Of a stretch of DNA of 64,000 nucleotides, positions 11,068 through 20,729 are shown piece after piece. The number at the start of each line of letters is the position of its first letter. The stretch's first letter is position 1. The position numbers and the translations under genes are program-made. The DNA is from Petrosia ficiformis (Eukaryota > Porifera > Demospongiae > Haplosclerida > Petrosiidae): contig OX345645.1 in assembly GCA_947044365.1 (NCBI GenBank), forward strand, positions 6,205,741 to 6,269,740. The letters run 5' to 3'. The notes under the pieces were generated by a model. The model was not told the DNA's origin, ran no database searches, and worked only from the letters and a program-made list of their open reading frames with translations.

Positions 11068-11591
11068 TTCTGTATGATGCATTAAGAATTTTAATACAGT
11101 GGATGCAAGGTTCAATGTAGCTTGTGGTCCTATTCTCAGTATTATCAATTCTGTGGTTGATTTATACACAAACACTGCAAGACCATTAAACACAACAGCT
11201 GTATTTACGCAAATGTTATTGTAAAAGATATGCCTCCTCTTCAATTGAATTCTATTGTTAAACACAAATACCTTATTGTTTAATTGAGTAAATGAACAGC
11301 TATAGTAAATGGGGTTTTGGGATATACTACTCTTGTACAGTATCGACCTTGATTATACTACTTGTAACAATACTAGGTTTTGTCTCTACTAGATATTAGT
11401 AACTAGAATTATATTTACTAGTATAGGTACAATACTAGTATTTGTGTATCTGGGTATTCATTGGCTCATGTGCAGGAACCAAACACGTGAAATTGAAATC
11501 ACAATAAAATGGCAGTTTATAAGTGTCTTGGTTAGTTATAGTTATCTACCAATTGATGTATAACTAGATATAATAATGCATGCATACATAC

Positions 11592-11672
11592 CTTCTTATG
11601 TACAGAGATAACGAGCATTATAACAACTGATCGCACAAGTTTCATAAGCATAGAATGGACATACTCCCGCAC
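11592..11672 (-). CDS. Gene B C-beta exon with premature stop
   Basis: Nearly identical to 22255-22335 and 6946-7026, but the final codons read ACA TAA GAA instead of ACA GAA GAA, so TAA at 11596-11598 ends the frame right after the fourth cysteine. All four cysteines (C-x7-C-x3-C-x6-C) are kept, so the protein would be secreted without a membrane tail. Confidence 0.55.
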
Positions 11673-14600
11673 CTGTTGGATAAAAAAGAGACCAAATCAA
11701 TATAATTACAAGACAAATTACATGAATCAAGGGTCTTGTTAAGGAACCAAATTTGAGCTTGTGGGCATGGCAACCGTAGCTGGCAGTGTTCTGCCAACAA
11801 CCACCACCTCTCAGATAATACGAGACAGAATTAACAGCACTAACAACAATGCAAGTTGGAATCCAACCACCATTCTAAACATCCTGGGCAGAACACTGCA
11901 TTGCGATGGAAATTTGCACTTTATGGCTGATCAAGGAGGGTACTCTTTGGGGACAGTGGACTGTCGTCATTTAATGACCTGAATCAACCGATTAAAAAAG
12001 TAACTACCTCCAGCTAATGTATAAATGATTCAGGAACTAGACTTGAGGTTGTGGTGAATAATAAAAATTAGGATGTGAACAGTATGACTGAAGCAATAGC
12101 AAAAATAACTAAGCTTGCATTTAGTATGGACATTTTTTCATGAAATAACTTGCTTATTAGCAATCGCTCTCCATTACACCATTTTGTACAGCCCAGTCAT
12201 TAGAAATGATATGATTATATGTAAGCATTTGATCACAATTATTTTAAGGGAAGTGTCAGTTTCCAAAGTTTATACATACACATTGTCTAAACTGTAGTTA
12301 GGTAGGGGAGGGCTGTAAGCGCTCTTTCTCCAAACATATAAATTTACGTTACTTACCATAGTTTTCCACACAATAACAAATATCTGAAGCACATATTTCT
12401 TCACTAAGAGCACACAGACTATCACAAATGGTGAAGTTTCCATCGGTGATACGGCAGAATTTATAAAGTGGCTCTACACCAACGACTTTAAAAAATTCAA
12501 CTAGAAATTCAGAGATCACCTGAGCAGTTTCATTAAACACATCAAGTATATCTTCAATATCTAGTAGAAGTATAATTGTATACATAATACATGTGTAATG
12601 AAATGAATTGGCAACGTTGCTGGCTGGCTTTTGATATAAAGATTATACTGAAAATGCTGTTTATTAATTACATTCGTGCTAATAAAGTCTGTTCATATTC
12701 ACGATGTCCTCATAATTATGATGTGATGACTTTATATGTAATATAGTGTATAGGTTAATGTCACATGGTTAATACATGATTATACTGTAACTCAATAATG
12801 AAACAATGGATTGAAATTTGACAAACAAAAAAGAACGGGAAGGATAAGTATATGAAAATGGTACAGGTAAAAAGATTGTTGGTCATTTCAAACTAAAGTT
12901 ATGAGCATTTTTCTGAGGACAAGGTGAATGTGAATAACCTTTTAGTTCTTTAGCAAGTAAAGGAGTATCATTTCATAATAATTATATTATATATTACATA
13001 TAATGATTTATTTAACTCACGAGTTGTGTTGATGGTAGGAAATTCAACTACATAAAAGAAATTATAATCATCAATATTAATAAATAAGATTATATTATTA
13101 TTAATATGATGACAAGCTCACCAGTTGTGTTAGGAGTTGGAACTGCAAGAAAGATAATAAACAGAGATGATTGACATTGATAATAAACAAATCAAAATGA
13201 ATTGGTAAATAATAATAAAATAGTCATTTATCAGCCATTTTGCACAAAAAAAAACTAATTAAATTTGGTGTCTACATGGAGCAATAGTTCCTCTACCAGG
13301 ATACCAGATTTGGTCGGTATTGTTTAGAAAATGGGTTATCAATGAGTGTTTTGCCAAATTACTGATTATTGTGTCCACTGTAACAAATATATAATTTATA
13401 ATAATAATAATTATTATTATAACTCACAAGTTATGTTGATTGGTTCAGTAGGTACTGTAGGAAAAATAATAAACAGAGATGATTGATAAACAAGATTATT
13501 AAGTGAAAATCAGTTGGAAAATAATTATAATCTTTCATTTAATCGCACGTAGCTTGCATTTAGTTGGTATCCTTTAGAAAATGCTAGAATAACGAGTGCT
13601 TTGCTAAAATGACTGATTTTCATATCCACCCTCAAAAATATATAATATAATATTAATTATAACTCACCAGTTATGTTGATTGGTTCAGTAGGAACTATAA
13701 GGAAGAATAATATGATCATAAATCAATCAATAATGGATTTGGTAAATAATAATTATGTGCAACTCATTCTCCAGCCATTTTGCAGAGGATACTGACTAAA
13801 ATACATAATATAATAATTATAACTCACAAGTTATGTTGATGTCAGGAACTACAGAGAAAAAAATTGTTATAATCATCACCCATTGAGAATCAATAAATGT
13901 GAAAGTGAACACAACAGCCTTTTGGCTATTAATAAGGTTTCAATCACTCATTGCTTAGCCATTTTGCATTTAGTTGGCATCCTTTATTTAGAAATGCTAG
14001 AATAATGAGTGTTTCGCTAAAATGAGTGTCCACTCTCACAAATATATAATGATAATTAGGGCTTGGAAAAATATTTGAAGGTTCACACATGTTTTTATCA
14101 ATGTTGCTCTTGCCTATATTGGCTTCAAAAAGCCTCCAAAACTGGATTATTGCTTTATAATATAGAGTACTACTCTTGTTTCTGTTGCTGGATCTAACAT
14201 TGCTGGATCAAGAAACTAGCAACACGGGCTCAACTATACTGGAACACACTCATATTACTAAACACACATTGAGTGTACTTTTAAAGTGGGCATGGCAGAT
14301 AGTTTCAGAGGGAGAATTTAGCTTTGAAGGCACAGCATTCTGACAGCAAACTAATGAAGGTTCTAACTATTGAAACTTTTCCCAAGCCCTAGTAATAATT
14401 AAGGTAAGTAACTCACAAGTTATGTTGATGTCAGGAACTACAGAGAAAAAAATTGTTATAATCATCATTCATTGAGAATCAATAAATGTGAAAGTGAACA
14501 CAACAGCCTTTTGGCTATTAATAAGGTTTCAATCACTCATTGCTTAGCCATTTTGCATTTAGTTGGCATCCTTTATTTAGAAATGCTAGAATAATGAGTG

Positions 14601-17600
14601 TTTCGCTAAAATGAGTGTCCACTCTCACAAATATATAATGATAATTAGGGCTTGGAAAAATATTTGAAGGTTCACACATGTTTTTATCAATGTTGCTCTT
14701 GCCTATATTGGCTTCAAAAAGCCTCCAACACTGGATTATTGCTTTATAATATAGAGTACTACTCTTGTTTCTGTTGCTGGATTTAACATTGCTGGATCAA
14801 GAAACTAGCAACACGGGCTCAACTATACTGGAACACACTCATATTACTAAACACACATTGAGTGTACTTTTAAAGTGGGCATGGCAGATAGTTTCAAAGG
14901 GAGAATTTAGCTTTGAAGGCACAGCATTCTGACAGCAAACTAATGAAGGTTCTAACTATTGAAACTTTTCCCAAGCCCTAGTAATAATTAAGGTAAGTAA
15001 CTCACAAGTTATGTTGATGTCAGGAACTACAGAGAAAAAAATTTTTATAATCATCATTCATTGAGAATCAATAAATGTGAAAGTGAACACAACAGCCTTT
15101 TGGCTATTAATAAGGTTTCAATCACTCATTGCTTAGCCATTTTGCATTTAGTTGGCATCCTTTATTTAGAAATGCTAGAATAATGAGTGTTTCGCTAAAA
15201 TGAGTGTCCACTCTCAAATATATATAATAATAATTAGGGCTTGGAAAAATATTTGAAGGTCCGCACATGTTTTTATCAATGTTGCTCTTGCCTTCATTGG
15301 CTATAAAAAGCCTCCCAAACTGGATTATTGCTTTATAACTAGTACTACTCTTGTTTCTGTGGCTGGATTTAACATTGCTGGATCAAGAAACTAGCAACGC
15401 AGCCTCGAACACACTCATACTACTAAACACACATTGAGTGTACCTGTGCAAACATTAAAGTAGGCATGGCAGATAGTTTCAAAGGGAGAATTTAACTTTG
15501 AATGCACGGCAAACAAATGAAGGTTCTAACTTTAGAAACTTTTCCCAAGCCCTAGTAATAACTAAGGTAAGTAACTCACAAGTTATGTTGATGTCAGGAA
15601 CTACAGAGAAAAAAAATTGTTATAATCATCACTCAATGAGAATCAATAAATGTGAAAGTGAACACAACAGCCATTTGGCTAATAATAATTTTGTGAAACA
15701 CTTGTATTTAAATTTGCACAAAAAGCTAACTAAATTTGGTGTCTACATGAGCAATAGTCACTATACCAGGATACCAGATTTAGTGGGTATTGTTAAGAAA
15801 ATGGGTTATCAATGAGTGTTTTACCAAATGACTAATTATTGTGTTCACTGTAACAAATATATATAATAATAATAATAATTATAACTCACAAGTTATGTTG
15901 ACTTCAGGAACTACAGGAAAAAATAATAAACAGAGGTGATTGACATTGATAAATAAACAAGATTATCAAGGAAGTGAAAATCAGTTGGCAAAATTTAATA
16001 TTATAATTATGAAACTCTTGCAATTAATCACTCGTAGCTCAGCCATTTTGCATTTAGTTGGTATATATATACATATAATTATGTATAATTATTATAATAA
16101 TAATGATGACAAACTCACTAGTTATGTTGTTGATTTCAAGAACTATAGTATATAAAGAAATTATAATAATTGACAATATATTATATGCGACTTAATTATC
16201 AAATAGTGAGCTATGTTTTACAACACATACACACATTACAATGTTTGATTTTGGTGGCCATTTTCTTTGGGCTAAAAATATTTTTCATGCTCATTTGGCC
16301 ACCAATGAACAATACATGAAACACTGGATTATATAAACTTACACATACCATAAGTTTCTTGATTACGTCCCTCGTTATCTGGGAAATATACAAGACATTA
16401 TAACCACAAGCTAGTATAATAATTAAACACAAATTGCAATTCACAATTATTGTAATGTTGTTTAGAGGCAACTAACTTACTTATTTGCATTGCAAATAAC
16501 ATACCATTACAGTCGGCCATTTGTTTCAACACATGATTATCACACATACACAAACTATGATACTAAAATGTTTAATATCAATCAGTGTTTTTGATAAACT
16601 AATATGGCGCACCATTGGCCCAAAGAGCTTCTTATTTGGCACTACACAGTTATCTCTTTGGGCAAATAGTGCAGTTAATTATGATTATATTTTTCCCTAA
16701 CAGCATTAACTATTAGGCAATTGAATCAAGATGTATTTATTACCTTCGCCGCAGAGTGTAGGGGGAAGGGTACGGTAATCGTTTTGTCTGTGTGTGTGTT
16801 AGCAATTTTTCTGGATAAATAAAAACATTGACATTTTAAACGGGGTACTGGTAGACTTCAAATTATACAAGGGAAAAAAAGAACGTAGGAAATCCTCTAA
16901 AACCTTTTGGTTCTAATGTTATGACAATTTTTATAACTCACAGTTATCGTTTCACGACTTTAAGATGAAACGAGGGCAATAACGAGAGTAAATATGGACA
17001 CACAAACACAAGTGATCCTGTTTCATGGCTGTTGCTAGCCAAGAAACACTTCAAACCAAAACAATCAAGGTAATGGTTGCTACTACACCACCATTGATCC
17101 AAGATAGAAAGCTACCTAGCTCCACCTACAGGTATGTGCAAGTGCATGCTTGCAAAGGGTCATGTACTAAACACGTGATAAAGGTGATTCAATACGTTTT
17201 CACGCGTTGGAGACTTTGGAGATTGTTTTTCGAATGAAAACAGAGAATAAGATTATACATTTCTTTTATTGATATTCTTATTTTGTCTTTTAGGATATAA
17301 AGTTATAACAGTTTTAATGCCCATAAATGTTTTTCAAATTTACATGTGTATTCCATGTAACAAAAGTATTGTTTGTTTCATACACAAACTTTATTATATT
17401 TTGAAAACAATTGTAGTGCTTGTATTACTTTGCCACGTAGGCGAGGGTCCTGTCCCAACGGCGTTTGTTTCTAATGGTACCCAACACTAACTATGTTTGA
17501 GCCATTTGGCCCATGCTTCAATACATATCAAAAACTCTGATTTAAACTAGCATACCTTTATCTTTATCACCAACGAGATCTTCAAGTTCTGCAGGCTCTG

Positions 17601-19121
17601 TGGAATATAGAAGAGATTATTTAAGACCACAGATAATAAAAAATTAAACACAATAATAATTAATTAAATGTTGTTTAGAAGTAATTTACATTTTCAGTGC
17701 CAATGAACAGCTTGCATATTACACTATTGCTAAGTACAGTCTGATATACTTTAAGATGTGTGCAGCTGATCATGGCAAAGTTACATGTATATGTTAGGTT
17801 GAATGTAACAAGATATATATATATAGAAAAAGTATCCCTGACTGCTTTGTGGTGTCCAGCATTCAGTAATCATGGCTAACTTTATCATGCCTGAAATATC
17901 ATCAGCCTATTCATAGTTATTATTCTGGTTATCTACTCTATTTACCTTTTAAAGAATCTTGTAGAACTTTAGGAATATATTTCAGGTAGAATAGCTAGCT
18001 ATTAGTTCAAGTTTCTACGTAAGCTACACAACTTTCTTTCTGCTGGTCTGTAGAGCTCAAGTGTGTGTTCTTTTACGCATCATACCCATAAATCAACCGA
18101 GCCTCCAAAATGACATAACTACATATACTGTACAACGCATGCTCATGCAAGTGACACAAACATATATATATAAACATACATTGAACCTGTGGGAAAGCGA
18201 CCGTAGGGATGACCCTACAGGCCAGAAAAGAAGTAATAAATCCAGGCACAGACATTAATATCAAATTCGAAATAGGAAATATGGATTATAAAATGTAGGT
18301 CTGCAGTAGTCTCATGTAGCCAGACCCAACTTTCTATGAAGGAAGAGTTTGGGGACTACTAATTACAGGCTTCCTCTTGTAGTCTTAATGAAATTTATAT
18401 TGGTCTTAATGATATTCATTGTTGATACTAGGGGGATTAAGGAGTGTTGTACCAAACATCCAACAGTACTTAAACCAATGCTAGCATAGAATATTGGGTC
18501 TTGCTATGTAATACCAGGTGTATAAGTAAATAGCTGTGTAGATACAACTCTTAGACTATAAATGTGACCGTGGATACGAAAATCACTTGCAGTGGTTACA
18601 TGGCTGGTAGACACAAAAGTCATTATTCAACATTAATGTTTGAATCTGTAATAGTTGATATAATGTTCATTGCTCCATATTTAAAGTAAAACTATATTAT
18701 TTAATTAGTGTTTTAGCTACTTTTTTATGTGAGCACCACATGACCGAACCACATTTTGTAATTTAGCATAATTTTAACAAAAATTAATTATGCTGAGAAA
18801 AAGACAAGATATTTTAAACACTTTTATAAAAACAATTAAGTTTCAAATTTGCAGATTTTGAAAATTTTCAGCGAGTATCTCTATATACATATATATTGCA
18901 CACTATACAATCAACTTACCAACACAGTTACAAACGTCATGATCACAGTTTTGCTGTATTTGATTACACGCAAGTTCGCATACTTCAATATCACAATATT
19001 TCACTGACGCTAAAGAACAACAATAATAATAATAACAATACACATAATCATTATAACCTTCTGCTACACTTTCATATGTAACGAAGACACAGAACACTGC
19101 AACTATCAGTTTAGCAATCAT
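11596..19121 (-). CDS. Gene B: secreted cysteine-rich protein with N-glycosylation-sequon micro-exons
   Basis: Exons, right to left: 19121-19058 (signal), 19009-18920 (six Cys), 17597-17556, 16378-16349, 16142-16119, 15910-15890, 15600-15580, 15026-15006, 14437-14417, 13848-13828, 13694-13668, 13454-13428, 13142-13122, 13047-13021, 12560-12357 (C-alpha) and 11672-11596 (C-beta, ending at TAA). The lengths sum to 738 nt, 245 residues plus stop, with no frame break. The signal peptide is MIAKLIVAVFCVFVTYES. Internal exons are all phase 1-1. The middle is an array of ten sequon micro-exons. The product is likely an N-glycosylated extracellular protein. If the stop exon is skipped, the cassette at 7026-5643 would give a 305-residue membrane-tailed form. 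No known family is recognised. Confidence 0.6.
11784..11898. mobile_element. Short TIR element in intron of gene B
   Basis: Ends CAGTGTTCTGCC and GGGCAGAACACTG are inverted repeats. A near-identical copy sits at 22447-22561 and a longer relative at 43047-43229. An open frame across it is present in both duplicates but lies inside the repeat. Confidence 0.55.
12357..12560 (-). CDS. Gene B C-alpha exon: helix plus six-Cys domain
   Basis: 204-nt phase 1-1 exon (acceptor TTCTACTAG, donor GTAAGT). The first ~35 residues, from DIEDILDVFNETAQ to VVGVEPLYKF, look amphipathic and helical. Then come six cysteines spaced C-x9-C-x3-C-x6-C-x4-C-x-C. The length is exactly that of the C-alpha exons in genes C and F. 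The last five Cys intervals equal those of the N-terminal module, so both probably share one fold. Confidence 0.65.
13021..16142 (-). CDS. Gene B sequon micro-exon array (10 exons of 21-27 nt)
   Basis: Micro-exons encode PTINTT (with leading EF), PTPNTT, PTEPINIT twice, PDINIT four times, PEVNIT and LEINNIT. Each is flanked by a branch/acceptor such as TCTCTGTAG and a GTGAGT donor and is phase 1-1. Each carries exactly one N-x-T sequon. The first codon is split, so the leading residue becomes I, F or V depending on which exon is joined before it. This looks like a glycosylated stalk whose length can vary by splicing or copy number. Confidence 0.65.
14058..14390. mobile_element. MITE (AGGGCTTGG family) inside the exon-duplication unit
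   Basis: Ends AGGGCTTGGAAAA and TTTTCCCAAGCCCT are inverted, with inner TTGAAGGTTC / GAAGGTTCTAAC. It has been copied together with the micro-exon: near-identical copies lie at 14647-14979 and 15236-15553 in gene B, and at 25305-25637, 25894-26211 and 26709-27034 in gene C. Confidence 0.75.
14647..14979. mobile_element. MITE (AGGGCTTGG family), second tandem copy
   Basis: Near-identical to 14058-14390, offset 589 bases as part of the tandem unit. Confidence 0.75.
15236..15553. mobile_element. MITE (AGGGCTTGG family), third tandem copy
   Basis: More diverged, slightly shorter copy with the same ends. Its gene C counterpart is 25894-26211. Confidence 0.7.
16583..17541. mobile_element. MITE (CAGTGTTTTTGATAA family) split by a nested insertion
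   Basis: Left part 16583-16740 and right part 17471-17541 together match the uninterrupted copies at 46166-46383 and 54420-54645 (GCACCATTGGCCCAAAGAGC and GAGCCATTTGGCCCATGCTT halves). The middle is a different repeat. Confidence 0.7.
16741..17470. mobile_element. Nested insertion, CTCGCC-ended repeat family
   Basis: Inserted into the MITE above. It starts ACCTTCGCCGCAGAG and ends near GGCGAGGGTCCTGTCC, resembling the elements at 23869-24448, 42488-42937 and 52252-52674 (CCCTCGCC ends, TATACAAGG and ACTCACGGTT inner blocks). No transposase frame is seen. Confidence 0.6.
17598..18919. other. First large intron of gene B
   Basis: Holds one copy of the ~380-bp repeat (17830-18225) and a GTAGCCAGACCCAAC repeat fragment near 18315, both shared with gene A introns at 1340-2030. 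No exon equal to PEAVEL (4448-4468) is found here; its absence keeps the frame. Confidence 0.5.
18920..19121 (-). CDS. Gene B first exons: signal peptide and six-Cys module
   Basis: Exon 19121-19058 and exon 19009-18920 are separated by a 48-nt intron (19057-19010) running from GTTATAATG to TTCTTTAG. The intron length is a multiple of three and has no stop, so retention would insert 16 Tyr/Cys-rich residues without breaking the frame. The Cys spacing is C-x4-C-x3-C-x6-C-x4-C-x-C. Confidence 0.6.
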
Positions 19122-19249
19122 CACCACTTCTTGCAACAGACGGAGAGACAGAAAGGAAAACTAGTGGTTTCAAGCACGAGGTTGTCCGCTAGACCCGCTC
19201 TTAATTAGGCGGTTACAACTATAAATAGTAACAAAAAGCACGCCCATGG

Positions 19250-19258
19250 CTATTTATA
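19250..19258 (-). promoter_or_regulatory. TATAAATAG box upstream of gene B
   Basis: Third copy of the paired TATAAATAG / TATTTATAG arrangement, about 130 bases before the ATG at 19121. Confidence 0.45.
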
Positions 19259-19629
19259 GTAACAAAATGCATAATAAGTGGGTGTAGTACAATGACTGTT
19301 ACGTGGCACCCATGGAATTATGTGCTCTTGACTGATGCATCAAGTAAACTGAATAATATTTTCACTCAGTATCAGACGATATTTCAACAGTTTCTCTTTC
19401 TTCAATTATGCTCACGTATATTGAGTGTTCATCATATACTGCATCAAGTAGTATTCTTACTGCTGAAGTGATTTTAGTCGTTACAGTATACATGTAGTAT
19501 ATAACATACAGATTTGCTGTTAATTTATTCCATTTTAAATTTGTTGGTACATACGAATGTCAAATATTGCATAGACAGTGCTGCATACTGTCATGTGATT
19601 GTTGCAAGGATGTGTGCATTTAATGTGAG

Positions 19630-19735
19630 TGCACTTCACAAGCTACTCAATTGAAGAACCTCCTTAAGTTTATATAAGCCCTCCTTAATTGATACAACCA
19701 GTCAACCACAGTAAACAACCCTAGCAGGTCACATT
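19630..19735 (-). promoter_or_regulatory. Conserved upstream block with TATATAAAC, copy 3
   Basis: Close copy of the blocks at 3150 and 5315, upstream of gene B. Confidence 0.35.
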
Positions 19736-20660
19736 CACAAACGACCTTTGTTATAACAGCACTTGAACTAAGTACTTTTAATTTACTTATTTATCAAGTG
19801 AGCTGAAATTGGTTGATAATAATGAAACACTTAAGTAAGACACTGTTAGCAAAGGCATTGATGCATTTAAACTTAATTATTGATGTTGATTCTTACAATC
19901 TAACACTGAGTAAAGCAACACAGAGATAGAAACTAAGTTCATTAAAGCTATCTATGTAGTGTATGTAGGCATCATTATGTTGTACAATGCAAGGCCTGTG
20001 TGTCTTAGTGCAAACCAGTCTTTACTTGAGTAGAGAATCATTGAATTGGTCCAAATGATGTGTAACTGAGAGTCTGATGCAGCACGCTTTTTGTTGGTCT
20101 TATTCTATGCTGTCACTTGAAATAGTTTGTGCAATTGTCTCAGTTGAGCAAAATACTCTGAACATAGCTGTACACATTTGTTTGGATATGATATACACTA
20201 TGTCATTAAGATTTTGGGGGGAATTCAAGATTCACAAATGGAATAATAATGATTGAATGATTGCTGAAATAAGTTCTTTAAGCATATATGTTTTGCAATT
20301 TTTTTAGGACTTTATAGTTAGACTAGTTGATGTCCGCATAAATAATTCTATAGGTACAGCCAACACAGGTTTACAATCTATGGGAGGTAACAAATGCCAA
20401 AATTTTTATGAGCCCAGCATTGACCCAATTCGCCGAACCAGAGTCTCATATAGTTAGGGTTCCAATCTGAATCAATTTGTTTAGATTCGAATTCTAACTA
20501 CAAGGCCCTATGGTTAGGCAAACACAAATCACTATATATACTATAATATAGTATATATAGTATATATAGTGAAAAAATAGTATCCTAAAAGTAGTGTCCT
20601 ATTACAAATACAATACTCTCTTAAAAAGCTATCTCATTTATAAAAACCACACAATACAAT
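19736..20660. other. Spacer between gene B promoter and gene C tail
   Basis: Duplicate of about 3246-4110. A short ATATAGTATATATAGT palindrome lies near 20530-20575. No gene is recognised. Confidence 0.45.
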
Positions 20661-20664
20661 CACT

Positions 20665-20729
20665 TCATGATTGAACAAGAACAAATACAGCAACATATAA
20701 CCCTAACATACTTCTTGTACCATACAAGA
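20665..20729 (-). CDS. Gene C terminal exon: short hydrophobic tail
   Basis: Acceptor TTTATAG, then codons for LYGTRSMLGLYVAVFVLVQS and TGA at 20665-20667. A small polar stretch before a ~12-residue hydrophobic end with nothing after it is the pattern of a GPI-attachment signal. A membrane tail is the alternative. Confidence 0.55.

Noticed and set aside
10912..11265. 117-codon minus-strand frame
   Set aside because: Crosses the end of the hAT-like MITE into gene B intron sequence; not present in the paralogous introns.
11761..11982. 73-codon frame with an almost identical twin at 22424-22645
   Set aside because: The conservation comes from very recent duplication; it lies on the strand opposite to the gene and spans a small TIR element.
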